DNA of 64,000 nucleotides from Schlegelella_A sp965246805 (GTDB taxonomy: Bacteria; Pseudomonadota; Gammaproteobacteria; Burkholderiales; Burkholderiaceae_C). The notes below the pieces were generated by a model. The model was not told where the DNA came from. It saw only the letters and a program-made list of their open reading frames with translations, and searched no databases. Each line of letters opens with the position of its first letter. Position 1 is the stretch's first letter. Made by a program: the position numbers and the translations under genes. The stretch spans positions 434,001-498,000 of the forward strand of contig CBDFFO010000003.1 of assembly GCA_965246805.1 (NCBI GenBank), written 5' to 3'. Below, one piece after another: positions 34,701 through 43,441 of this stretch.

Positions 34701-35450
34701 GCGAGTCACCGTTCATTTCCAATATGGCATCACGTTTCGGCAGCGCTAATTGGCCTGCAGGGCGGGCGTCTTTGATCTGGCAGATTTTTAGGGATCATAA
34801 GTGGACCCCGAATGTTCAGGCTGCGTCGGCCGAGGTTGATGCTGATGCTGATGCTGATGCCGTGATCTCAACTTGAGTTGATTGATGAAAAGACTTCAGT
34901 GAGATTATTTCGCCATCGCGTGCGCCTACGCCTTGTTACAACAACCTGCACGTCGGAGCGTGTTGGGGTGGCTCGATGCGGAGCGCTACTGTGTGCGCAC
35001 GCGCTCAGTCAAACCCTTCAGCAGTTGCGCACCCTCCAAAAGCGCATTTTCGATGAGAGCGCACCCCACATCGTCGCGATCTGAGGCCGACTTGTCGACA
35101 CCTGTACACCAGGCACGGAAGTCAGACAAGTTTCGCTCAATCTCAAGCGACCGCACGATCCAACCGCTCGAGTCATCGACAACGGCGTCAGCTGCATCTT
35201 TCATGGATCGATGCTGCTCCACGGCTACGGGAGAACGCGCGAAACGCGGGTGAACAGCAGAATGCAGGGGCCCTTGCTCCCGCTCTGCGTGAACTTGTTC
35301 TACCACAAGGGCGTGGACTGAATGCGTCTTCGACGGGTTCCTCATGTGCTTCGGACCTGGCTGGGCTGTGGTGGATGAGTATGAGTTCTATCCCTGTGAT
35401 AGACACCCCTGGTTCACGGCACTTGCATGCTATCGAAGAAATGTCTCTGG
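34701..35450. other. Intergenic stretch without a supportable gene
   Basis: It contains a hexamer tract and a 119-codon open frame on the minus strand (34986-35345) with no recognised homology. It ends at the inserted IS2-group elements. Confidence 0.5.
34837..34860. repeat. TGATGC hexamer repeat, four copies
   Basis: Four exact tandem copies of TGATGC in a non-coding region, a potential slippage site. Confidence 0.9.
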
Positions 35451-35591
35451 TGGTCTTGCCCCTGCATAACCGGACACAGCCTATTCGCAATGTAGCGCCG
35501 GATGTTCGAGTTGAGCGCGGCGCGTCTGCTCAGCCCGTTGCCGCCTGAACTGGCGCGGCGATCGCATCTTCAGACTCGAGTGAGGATGGAC
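35451..35591 (-). mobile_element. IS2-group element copy 2, separated 141-bp end fragment
   Basis: It is nearly identical to the first 140 bp of copy 1 (35592 onward), starting with TGGTCTTGCCCCTGCATAAC. It is the orfB-distal end of the interrupted copy 2, cut off by insertion of copy 1; the rest of copy 2 lies at 36961-38164. Confidence 0.85.
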
Positions 35592-35621
35592 TGGTCTTGC
35601 CCCTGCATAACCGGACACAGC

Positions 35622-36557
35622 CTATTCGCAATGTAGCGCCGGATGTTCGAGTTGAGCGCGGCGCGTCTGCTCAGCCCGTTGTAGCCTGAACTGGCGCGGC
35701 GATCGCATCTTCAGACTCGAGTGAGGATGGACCTCGTTGAAGTGTTCGAAGGCAGCAGCGAGCTGGGCCAGCACTGTTGGCGCGTTGCTCAGGTCCATCC
35801 TGCTCTCATAGTCGCGGCGGAACGTGTTGACGAAGCTCTCGGCCATGCCGTTGCTCTGCGGGCTGCAGACGGGCGTGTTGATCGGTATCAGGCCGAGCGA
35901 CCTGGCGATGCGCCGCGTGTCGTGCGCGATGTAGGCGCCGCCGTTGTCCGTCAGGAACTCCAACCTGTGGCCAGCGGGCACGGCCTCCACCGAGCCGAAG
36001 CGCTTCTCCACCGCCTCGATCAGCATCTCCCTGACTGGTTCGCCAGGAAGCCCCTTGCCCTCCCACGCCCGGAAGGCCAGGATCTCGCGGTCACAGCAGT
36101 CCTTGGCGAACGTGGCGGTGACGGTCTGACCGGAGTCGCACTTGATCTCGAAGCCGTCGGAGCACCAGCGGGTGTCGCTCATCGGTACGGCGACGACGCC
36201 TTTGTGCGGCCGGCTCGAACGAGCACGCTGCGGCGCCTTCGGCAGCAGCAAGCCATTGCCAGCCATCACGCGATAGGCGCGCTTGGGGTTCACGCGTGGC
36301 GTGGCGATCGGACGCTGCTGGTTCACCAGCGCGCAGGCGCGCCTGTAGCCGTAGCTGGGCAGCTCGGCGATCTGCGCACGGATCTCGGCCAGCAACTCGC
36401 TGTCACTTCGCGGGGTGCGCCGGGTTCGCCCGTCGAGCCATGCGAACGGTCTGCTCTTGCGGGCCTGCACGTTCGAGCGCGCCAGGCCGAGCGCCTCGCA
36501 CACGGGCTTCACTCGCCGTCCCCGGGCAACAAGGGCGAGCGCGCAATCCACTTTTTT
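35622..36557 (-). CDS. IS2-group transposase OrfB (copy 1)
   Basis: DDE integrase core of the IS3 family: HTH_21-like segment ELPSYGYRRACALVNQQRP, first Asp in DTRWCSDGFEIKCDSGQ, second Asp in FLTDNGGAYIAHDT, and Glu in SPQSNGMAESFVNTFRRDY. The frame is open to 36731, but the first ~58 codons are only orfA read out of frame. The product is probably made as an OrfAB fusion by a -1 frameshift at 36551-36557. No internal stop is present, so this copy may be active. Confidence 0.85.
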   Translation of the reverse strand, partial: KKVDCALALVARGRRVKPVCEALGLARSNVQARKSRPFAWLDGRTRRTPRSDSELLAEIRAQIAELPSYGYRRACALVNQQRPIATPRVNPKRAYRVMAGNGLLLPKAPQRARSSRPHKGVVAVPMSDTRWCSDGFEIKCDSGQTVTATFAKDCCDREILAFRAWEGKGLPGEPVREMLIEAVEKRFGSVEAVPAGHRLEFLTDNGGAYIAHDTRRIARSLGLIPINTPVCSPQSNGMAESFVNTFRRDYESRMDLSNAPTVLAQLAAAFEHFNEVHPHSSLKMRSPRQFRLQRAEQTRRAQLEHPALHCE

Positions 36558-36862
36558 TCGGTGGCGTACTCCACGGCCTCCTTCAAGATCTCGTTCTCGA
36601 GGGTCTTCTTGCCGAGGATGCGTTGCAGCTTGGAGATCTCGGTGCGCGCGGCCGCCAGCTCGGAGGCAGGCACCACGGCTTCGCCGGCCTGCACCGCGGT
36701 CAATGCGCCTTGACGCTCGAGCTTGCGCCACTGGAACAGCAGGCTCGCCGCGACTCCCTCGGTCCTGGCCACGAGCGAGACGCTCATGCCGGGCTCGTAG
36801 GTCCGCCTCACCAGCGCCTCCTTCTCGATGAGGGACCAGCGCCTCCGGCGCGGGTCCCTCAT
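36509..36862 (-). CDS. IS2-group transposase OrfA (copy 1)
   Basis: A helix-turn-helix DNA-binding subunit of about 117 residues: EKEALVRRTYEPGMSVSLVA, SLLFQWRKLERQGAL, and the leucine-zipper-like end ISKLQRILGKKTLENEILKE, typical of IS2 InsC. The frame is open into the terminal repeat (36949), but the ATG at 36862 lies outside it. It overlaps orfB, with the slippery heptamer near its end. Confidence 0.82.
   Translation of the reverse strand: MRDPRRRRWSLIEKEALVRRTYEPGMSVSLVARTEGVAASLLFQWRKLERQGALTAVQAGEAVVPASELAAARTEISKLQRILGKKTLENEILKEAVEYATEKKWIARSPLLPGDGE
36551..36557 (-). promoter_or_regulatory. A-AAA-AAG programmed -1 frameshift site (copy 1)
   Basis: Within a run of seven A, in the orfA frame the codons read AAA-AAG preceded by A. 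This is the canonical slippery heptamer, and slipping back one base enters orfB. The same site is kept in copy 2 at 37755-37761. Confidence 0.75.
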
Positions 36863-36960
36863 GACTACCTCGATCGTCTCGCTATGTCTAGTCGTATTCA
36901 CAGTCCTACTCCTATCCGTAAAGATAAGCGATGGACCGTGTCCGGTCATTCAGGGGGCCA

Positions 36961-37761
36961 GCTCAAGCTGGGCCAGCACTGTTGGCGCGTTGCTCAGGTC
37001 CATCCTGCTCTCATAGTCGCGGCGGAACGTGTTGACGAAGCTCTCGGCCATGCCGTTGCTCTGCGGGCTGCAGACGGGCGTGTTGATCGGTGTCAGGCCG
37101 AGCGACCTGGCGATGCGCCGCGTGTCGTGCGCGATGTAGGCGCCGCCGTTGTCCGTCAGGAACTCCACCTGTGGCCAGCGGGCACGGCCTCCACCGAGCC
37201 GAAGCGCTTCTCCACCGCCTCGATCAGCATCTCCCTGACTGGTTCGCCAGGAAGCCCCTTGCCCTCCCACGCCCGGAAGGCCAGGATCTCGCGGTCACAG
37301 CAGTCCTTGGCGAACGTGGCGGTGACGGTCTGACCGGAGTCGCACTTGATCTCGAAGCCGTCGGAGCACCAGCGGGTGTCGCTCATCGGTACGGCGACGA
37401 CGCCTTTGTGCGGCCGGCTCGAACGAGCACGCTGCGGCGCCTTCGGCAGCAGCAAGCCATTGCCAGCCATCACGCGATAGGCGCGCTTGGGGTTCACGCG
37501 TGGCGTGGCGATCGGACGCTGCTGGTTCACCAGCGCGCAGGCGCGCCTGTAGCCGTAGCTGGGCAGCTCGGCGATCTGCGCACGGATCTCGGCCAGCAAC
37601 TCGCTGTCACTTCGCGGGGTGCGCCGGGTTCGCCCGTCGAGCCATGCGAACGGTCTGCTCTTGCGGGCCTGCACGTTCGAGCGCGCCAGGCCGAGCGCCT
37701 CGCACACGGGCTTCACTCGCCGTCCCCGGGCAACAAGGGCGAGCGCGCAATCCACTTTTTT
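36961..37761 (-). pseudogene. Disrupted OrfB of IS2-group copy 2
   Basis: The frame is broken twice. Copy 1 is inserted after the segment ending NAPTVLAQL, and one A is missing near 37167 (AACTCCACC here against AACTCCAACC in copy 1), which shifts the frame between GHR and EFLTDNGG. It cannot make a full transposase. Confidence 0.88.
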
Positions 37762-38066
37762 TCGGTGGCGTACTCCACGGCCTCCTTCAAGATCTCGTTC
37801 TCGAGGGTCTTCTTGCCGAGGATGCGTTGCAGCTTGGAGATCTCGGTGCGCGCGGCCGCCAGCTCGGAGGCAGGCACCACGGCTTCGCCGGCCTGCACCG
37901 CGGTCAATGCGCCTTGACGCTCGAGCTTGCGCCACTGGAACAGCAGGCTCGCCGCGACTCCCTCGGTCCTGGCCACGAGCGAGACGCTCATGCCGGGCTC
38001 GTAGGTCCGCCTCACCAGCGCCTCCTTCTCGATGAGGGACCAGCGCCTCCGGCGCTGGTCCCTCAT
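37713..38066 (-). CDS. IS2-group transposase OrfA (copy 2)
   Basis: It is nearly identical to OrfA of copy 1; the visible change is P to Q in the MRD-RRRR start. The frame is intact, although its partner OrfB is broken. OrfA alone can bind element ends and may act as a repressor of transposition in this family. Confidence 0.8.
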   Translation of the reverse strand: MRDQRRRRWSLIEKEALVRRTYEPGMSVSLVARTEGVAASLLFQWRKLERQGALTAVQAGEAVVPASELAAARTEISKLQRILGKKTLENEILKEAVEYATEKKWIARSPLLPGDGE

Positions 38067-38325
38067 GACTACCTCGATCGTCTCGCTATGTCTAGTCGTA
38101 TTCACAGTCCTACTCCTATCCGTAAAGATAAGCGATGGACCGTGTCCGGTCATTCAGGGGGCCAGCTCACTGGCATCGCACTTCTCCGCAGCGAGTCTCG
38201 ATCCATGCATGTAGACGTATGCAGCTTGTACCGTTCGGGTTTGACAGCAATGTGAAGACTATCAGCTGCTCCACACCGAAAGCTGATGGATGAATCTCTT
38301 ACGATGGTCACGCACACTTACACCT

Positions 38326-38339
38326 ATTCTCTAGAGAAT
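38326..38339. promoter_or_regulatory. Perfect 14-bp palindrome upstream of the second SARP gene
   Basis: ATTCTCTAGAGAAT lies 72-85 bp before the preferred ATG (38411) and 24-37 bp before the alternative GTG. A site of this type suits binding of a dimeric regulator, possibly for control of the SARP gene itself. Confidence 0.5.
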
Positions 38340-38410
38340 GAGCGATCCGTCACGTAAAACGGGTGGTCCGATCCCCGCGACACGTACTTGAAAGATGGCG
38401 CTCAATCATC

Positions 38411-41400
38411 ATGGGACATTCCGAATCGATTGCTTGCTCGGCAGGAGCGGGAAAGTTCGCCCATGCGCTTGAAATCCGACTCCTGGGCGAATTCTCGGTC
38501 TCGTATTTAGAACGTCCTGTCGCGGTGTTGACTTGGCAGCGTTCACACGCCCGACGTTTGATCCAGATGGTGTGCAGTGCGCCGAAGCTCAGCGAGTCGC
38601 GCGCGAAAATGTTGAATTCGCTGTGGCCAGACTTTGACGACGCGCGTGGCCGTAATCGGCTTCATCACACCGTTCATTTCATCCGAAAGGCATGGGAGGA
38701 AATCCCGGCGCAGATCCGACCGCAGCTGAAGGTGACGAGCGATCGCGTTGAGTTCGTGCCGGCCCCAGGAACGCTGATTGATGCACAGACGTTTGTCCAA
38801 CTGGCCGAGGCCGATTGTGAGAACGACGAGGCGCGTCTATCGTGCCTCGAGCGGGGTCTCGAAAGTTATCGAGGTGAGTTGGCTTCAGGATGGGACTGCC
38901 CTGAAATCCAGGCGCGACGCGCGTGGCTCGGCAAGCTGTTCGAGTCATCGTTGCGTGAATCCATCGACATTGCCAAGGAGGTCGACCGACCTGCGGTTGC
39001 ACTGCGGCATGCTCACCGCTTAGCCATGCTTCTCCCGTGGGACTGTGACGCTCACTGCAGCTACGCATTGCTTTTGGCGAGCCAAGCTCGCGCTGACGCC
39101 GCCCTCGTGCACTGTCAGGAAGTCCGCGAGAGATTTCAAGTCGAAGACCCCGACTCTGTAGTGCTCCTCGACAAAACAATCCAGACCATTCAGCGCTCGG
39201 CCAATCGCCCTTCTAGTGAAGGTCTGCCAGCATTCAGGTCTATTGATACGCGCCCACCCGCAATCGCTGGCCGGCTGATGGTCGGGGCACCGTGTAGACA
39301 AACGATTGGGTATGAAGAGTGCCTTCGGATGGGCGCGGACTGTGTCAAAGACCCGTTCGGCTGGCTGTTGTCTGTGGTCGGACCGCCAGGGGCAGGGAAA
39401 ACCTTGTTTGCAAGAACCGTGGCACATGAGGTCCAAAGCGATCTTCGTCATGGGGCAGCTTGGCTAGACGCTGCGATGTGGACACAACCCGCGCAATTTC
39501 TTGAAGCCCTTGCACATTCCCTTGAGCCTTTATGCGGCGCAGTTGTACCGACCGAGGCAGCACTCCAATACCAGCTGAGGAACAAAGAGCTTCTCCTCAT
39601 CATCGACGAGCTGCCACCGTTGCCGTCACTTGTACAGCTGTGCGGCCGGCTGGCCCGGGCGGGCCGCGACACTCGTTGGATAGTGACGGGCTGGTCAGCG
39701 CTTCAACTTCGCGGAGAGCGAGTCATCGTGTTGGAGCCTTCACAGCTTGTGGCCCAGCCCCCGGATGGGGCTGCTTCATTCGCCGCTCGCATCCTGTTAT
39801 CGGCGCGCGCACCCAACCAGAAGCCCGACGACGCACACGCCATCCAAATTGTAGAAAAAATAGCATCCCATCTCGACGGACTTCCCTTGTCGTTGGAAAT
39901 CGCTGCCAACGCCCTACACCACATATCCCTTGACGAGCTTTGGTCTCGCTTGCAGCAAGACCCGGCGGCCGTTCTCTTAGCTGTTCCTGCAGACCAAACT
40001 TCGACTGAGTACTCGCTCGCTGCAGCGGTTCAACAATGGATAGCCCGAGCAAGCGATGATGCCAAACGTTTGTTACGCCTATTGAGCGGTATCCGTACTT
40101 GGGTAACTCGACGAGATATCCGTGTACTTCTAGGGGACGGATCTAGCCTACTCACTGAGTCGTTGGTCGATGAGTGCGTACGCCAGCAATTCCTGTTGCG
40201 GCGGGCAAGGCTGGTCGGATCTGCGACTCGAAGTGAGTTTCGCGTACCGAAGATCGTGACGGCCGCTCTGCATCTGCAGCATCGTCAGGTTGACGTCCCT
40301 GAATGGCCCGAACCCGTTCGGTGCTGGATATTTCAAGGGAACTCCTCGTTTTGGAAGGATAATGAATCCGTCGCACACTCCGCTTCAGACTGGTTTGAAG
40401 ATCATTTTGATGATATCGACGCTCTCGCTACAAGTTTGCTCGAGACCCATAAGATCAAAGAACTTGCTGAGCTATGCTTAGTGCACGTTCACCATTGGCC
40501 TGTGACAAGATACTGTCATGGCATACTGGCATGGCTTGTTGGGTTGGGGGAATTAGCAACTGAAGTGCAGCCGGAAATCGCAGCAAAGCTCATGGTGGAG
40601 CGTGCGAAGCTCAGGGTGCATCTCGGACAATTCCATCTTGCGTGTGACGATGCCAGCCGTGCGTTGGAGCGCAGTGCAATCAACCCGGACGACGAAGTTC
40701 GGCGCCAGGCGGTTCGAATTATCGAGCGATACGGTGCCGTAACAAGCCCATCATGTGGCTCTGGGGGGCTGTCCGGCCGTGGGGTTGAAGCGGGTGAGAA
40801 CTTGCTTCGAATCGCTCAGTTAGCGATTCGCCACGGTGAATTTACACAAGCACTTACCATTTGTAATCGCTCTGCAGAAGTCTTCAACTATTTCGGCTTG
40901 ATGCACGGCCTGCTAAAAGCACACCACTATCGAGCCAAAATCGCGTTCGCTCTAGGCAATACGGAACAGGCCTTGCGCCACTTGGCCGATGTAGAGCGAG
41001 TGGCGAATCATGTGGGCGATGACCGTCAAATCTTGCGTGCGCAAATGATGCGGGCCGACGTGCTGCTATCACAGATGCGGTTTCACGAAGCAGCGGACGT
41101 TGCATCCAAGCTGGTTGCGAGTCTTCCGCACGGCAAAGATGTTGATATGGTGGCGCGTGCCGTTTCCGTTATTGCCTGGTCTTACTACGGACAAGGCGCC
41201 TTCCCGGTGGCGCGCGCGCTTTGCGTCGATGCACGTGAACAGGCACGGCTGTACGGCGGGTGCAGCTTACAGGTCAACGTCGAAATGCTTTCTGCCTTGA
41301 TCGAGGCGCGGCTTGATCAGCCGACCAAAGCACGCCGCAGTATCAGCGCCGCGCTCGATTTATTGCATCGGCGCCAACCACTCACTGAACCGCAGAGTGA

Positions 41401-41635
41401 CATTGTCAATGCGGCTGAACTGGCTGTATACCTTCATCGTTGCGAGTTGGCCGCACCTATGGTTTGCTTGCTCGACGATTTCGCAACCAAACCCAACCAA
41501 CGCCTTCGCATCTGGGTCAGCGACCGATTACGATCTTTGCGCGCCGTGCCCACTGACGGTAACCCAGTTAAACAGAAATCTAATCGCACACCTCCGCGTG
41601 CTGTGGAAGTCCTTTCAGATTTAATTTCGCGTTAA
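38411..41635 (+). CDS. SARP/HilA-like regulator with BTAD, P-loop ATPase and TPR region (right flank of T3SS island)
   Basis: A ~1074-residue STAND-type regulator. The OmpR/SARP winged helix (EIRLLGEFSVSYLERPVAVL, LNSLWPDFDDARGRNRLHHT) is followed by the BTAD helices and the ATPase with Walker A GPPGAGKT (324-331) and a Walker B strand LLLIIDELPP. The long alpha-helical C-terminus is of TPR type (residues ~680-1040). It is a paralogue of the 763-aa protein at the other end of the island but keeps the full helical sensor part. The ATG at 38411 is preferred; a GTG at 38363 is also in frame. Its upstream region begins right at the end of an IS element, so its expression may have been altered by the insertion. 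Confidence 0.85.
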   Translation: MGHSESIACSAGAGKFAHALEIRLLGEFSVSYLERPVAVLTWQRSHARRLIQMVCSAPKLSESRAKMLNSLWPDFDDARGRNRLHHTVHFIRKAWEEIPAQIRPQLKVTSDRVEFVPAPGTLIDAQTFVQLAEADCENDEARLSCLERGLESYRGELASGWDCPEIQARRAWLGKLFESSLRESIDIAKEVDRPAVALRHAHRLAMLLPWDCDAHCSYALLLASQARADAALVHCQEVRERFQVEDPDSVVLLDKTIQTIQRSANRPSSEGLPAFRSIDTRPPAIAGRLMVGAPCRQTIGYEECLRMGADCVKDPFGWLLSVVGPPGAGKTLFARTVAHEVQSDLRHGAAWLDAAMWTQPAQFLEALAHSLEPLCGAVVPTEAALQYQLRNKELLLIIDELPPLPSLVQLCGRLARAGRDTRWIVTGWSALQLRGERVIVLEPSQLVAQPPDGAASFAARILLSARAPNQKPDDAHAIQIVEKIASHLDGLPLSLEIAANALHHISLDELWSRLQQDPAAVLLAVPADQTSTEYSLAAAVQQWIARASDDAKRLLRLLSGIRTWVTRRDIRVLLGDGSSLLTESLVDECVRQQFLLRRARLVGSATRSEFRVPKIVTAALHLQHRQVDVPEWPEPVRCWIFQGNSSFWKDNESVAHSASDWFEDHFDDIDALATSLLETHKIKELAELCLVHVHHWPVTRYCHGILAWLVGLGELATEVQPEIAAKLMVERAKLRVHLGQFHLACDDASRALERSAINPDDEVRRQAVRIIERYGAVTSPSCGSGGLSGRGVEAGENLLRIAQLAIRHGEFTQALTICNRSAEVFNYFGLMHGLLKAHHYRAKIAFALGNTEQALRHLADVERVANHVGDDRQILRAQMMRADVLLSQMRFHEAADVASKLVASLPHGKDVDMVARAVSVIAWSYYGQGAFPVARALCVDAREQARLYGGCSLQVNVEMLSALIEARLDQPTKARRSISAALDLLHRRQPLTEPQSDIVNAAELAVYLHRCELAAPMVCLLDDFATKPNQRLRIWVSDRLRSLRAVPTDGNPVKQKSNRTPPRAVEVLSDLISR

Positions 41636-41735
41636 GCAGCTTTGCTTTTCGTTTGTAGCTCGGGCTTTCAGCGCTTTGTCTCTTTCCTGGGCCAGCATAG
41701 AATCCATCGCCATACATGCCTCTGCGCCCAGCGAG
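41622..41735 (-). pseudogene. Decayed 3' tail of a SARP gene like the one at 1860-4151
   Basis: Read on the minus strand the bases give EACMAMDSMLAQERDKALKA, then RATNEKQSCL and a stop. These align with EDACNAMELILVQSDDKMLK and RATSEKAKLL at the end of the left SARP protein, about half the residues identical, with stops at nearly the same place. Upstream of this the similarity is lost. The fragment is convergent with, and overlaps, the end of the intact SARP gene at 38411-41635. Confidence 0.7.
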
Positions 41736-41742
41736 CTCGCCG
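41627..41742. repeat. Right copy of the imperfect direct repeat bordering the T3SS island
   Basis: Partner of 1880-1995, same orientation, ~39.7 kb away. It begins inside the last codons of the second SARP gene (TTTCGCGTTAAGCAGC). The pair could be the scar of a duplication or the attachment-like ends of an element. Confidence 0.65.
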
Positions 41743-42090
41743 TTGCGGGTCGGAGCAGGGGTGATGTCCCCGTCGTTGTTGGACAATTCAGGTGGGCCGA
41801 TCGTTAGCGCGTAGAAGCTTGAGCAGCGCCGATCGCCAAGCACTCTTTGCCGCAGCGAGACCGTCAGAGGTCGATCCCCAGGGCATTTGATTCTCTACCC
41901 GCCCGCTAGGGCCTCGCGAAGCATCCTGCGCGACAACCTCAACGTGCGCCGCCTTCGTTCCTTTGGGAGGGACCTCCGGAAACGTTGAAGACAGGTTGGT
42001 ATCATGAGCTGTGCTTTTGCCCGACCGTATCGAGCACAGCGCGGAGGAGCGCCATCATTTTGGTCCGCCCAGCCCTTTGAAAGTCGATTG
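41743..42090. other. Intergenic, no gene supported
   Basis: Upstream region of the histidine kinase gene. A 30-codon in-frame extension to 42004 precedes the chosen kinase start but is not hydrophobic. Nothing else was recognised. Confidence 0.5.
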
Positions 42091-43431
42091 ATGTTCGGAC
42101 AACGCCGATTGGCGATAGGCATCGGCGCGGGCATAACGATCGGCTTTCTGGCGCTGATTGTGATCGTGGGCACCACCATCTGGCTGGTGGAGCGCGGCAA
42201 TAGACTGTTTGAGCAGTCGGCGTTGCAGCGCACGATCCGAGTCGCCGCGGTGGAGTTGCGCGATCATTTGCGCACCGCGGAGTCGAGCCAGCGCGGTTTT
42301 CTTCTGACCGGCAACCAGATTTATCTGGCTCCTTACGACACGGCCAAGACGCGGGCACGGCAGGAGCTGGATGATCTGGGCGGGGTGATTGCTTCGGACG
42401 CCCCCAATCGGGCCATGCTTCCCAGGTTGTCGGAAGCGATGAGCGAAAAAATCGCCGACATGGACTCCAGCATTGCGCTGAAAAGCGCCGGCCGCGATGT
42501 CGAGGTCATGGCATTGCTCCAGAGCAATCGCGGCAAGGCGCTGATGGATGAAATCAATGTCTTTCTCTACGGCGCCATATTGACCGCCGATGAGAACGGC
42601 ACGCTCAACGGCGCGGAACAGCAGCGCAATGCGTCGTTGCTCCGCTGGATATCGGCGGGCGCTGCAGTGGTCATCATCCTGGTGGTGTTCGTGGTCGCCT
42701 TCAGTGTCCACCGCAACGGGCAGGATTTGAAACTGGCGCGCGACGAAGTGCGGGCGACCAATCTGAGCCTGGAAGAACGTGTGAAGACCCGCACGGCCGA
42801 TTTGGCCATGGCGCGGGAACGCGCAGAAGTCCTGCTGGCCGAGGTTAATCACCGCGTCGCCAACAGTCTGCAGTTGGTGGCGGTGCTGGTGCGGATGCAA
42901 ATGCGTGCTGTCACAGATCCGGCGGCCCAGGATGCTTTGCGCGAAACGCAATCGCGGATCAATGCCATCTCGTTGATCCACAAGAGCCTCTACACATCAG
43001 GCGACGTGACCAACGTGGCGCTAAACGATTACCTGGGCGACATGCTGAGCAATCTGGAAACGGCGATGAAAAAGGACGGCCATACCGCCGTCCTGAAGTG
43101 CTACCTTGAGCCGATGTCGCTGCGCACGGACGCCAGCGTCAATCTTGGCGTGGCCGTACAAGAACTGGTGACCAACGCCTTCAAATATGCCTATCCCGAC
43201 GAAAAGACCGGCGAGGTGCGCGTGAGGTTGAGGCGATTGAGCGACGGCAAAGCCGAGTTGACGGTGGAGGATGATGGCGTGGGGATCGCGCCGAACGCCG
43301 CCCATACCGGCACGGGGCTCGGCAGCAAGATCATCCAGACGATGGCGTCGGCGCTGCAGACGCGGGTGGAATACATCAACTGCGCGCCGGGTACGGCGGC
43401 GCGGATGGTGCTGACAACGGCGAACGCGTAG
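42091..43431 (+). CDS. CHASE3-type sensor histidine kinase (HisKA_2 family)
   Basis: The ATG at 42091 leads into membrane helix 1 (IGIGAGITIGFLALIVIVGTT). A periplasmic CHASE3-like helical domain follows (LRTAESSQRGFLLTGNQIYL is diagnostic), then helix 2 (ISAGAAVVIILVVFVVAFSV), a coiled coil, and a HisKA_2 dimerisation domain with phospho-His in EVNHRVANSLQL. The ATPase domain has N box ELVTNAFKYAYP, G1 DDGVGI and G2 GTGLGSKII. It phosphorylates a partner, most likely the receiver protein encoded two genes on. The next gene encodes a periplasmic binding protein that may supply the ligand signal; the three lie in one direction with short gaps. Confidence 0.9.
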   Translation: MFGQRRLAIGIGAGITIGFLALIVIVGTTIWLVERGNRLFEQSALQRTIRVAAVELRDHLRTAESSQRGFLLTGNQIYLAPYDTAKTRARQELDDLGGVIASDAPNRAMLPRLSEAMSEKIADMDSSIALKSAGRDVEVMALLQSNRGKALMDEINVFLYGAILTADENGTLNGAEQQRNASLLRWISAGAAVVIILVVFVVAFSVHRNGQDLKLARDEVRATNLSLEERVKTRTADLAMARERAEVLLAEVNHRVANSLQLVAVLVRMQMRAVTDPAAQDALRETQSRINAISLIHKSLYTSGDVTNVALNDYLGDMLSNLETAMKKDGHTAVLKCYLEPMSLRTDASVNLGVAVQELVTNAFKYAYPDEKTGEVRVRLRRLSDGKAELTVEDDGVGIAPNAAHTGTGLGSKIIQTMASALQTRVEYINCAPGTAARMVLTTANA

Positions 43432-43441
43432 CGGCATCGCG

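Larger units (their letters stand above)
35592..36960 (-). mobile_element. IS2-group (IS3 family) insertion sequence, complete copy 1
   Basis: 1369 bp. The ends TGGTCTTGCCCCTGCATAAC and, on the other strand, TGGCCCCCTGAATGACCGGA form imperfect terminal repeats that share ACCGGACAC. It carries orfA and orfB in overlapping frames with an A-AAA-AAG slippery site. It sits inside copy 2. A clean target duplication is not seen; about 30 bp of copy 2 are missing at the junction. Confidence 0.88.
36961..38164 (-). mobile_element. IS2-group element copy 2, main part
   Basis: It repeats copy 1 from the orfB position equivalent to about 35764 through the right end (GGGGGCCA at 38157-38164) with only a few differences. 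With 35451-35591 it makes up one element interrupted by copy 1. It lies directly before the promoter region of the second SARP gene. Confidence 0.86.

Noticed and set aside
34986..35345. 119-codon minus-strand frame between the ICMT-like gene and the IS elements
   Set aside because: No recognisable domain, no ribosome site and no neighbours in an operon; treated as non-coding.
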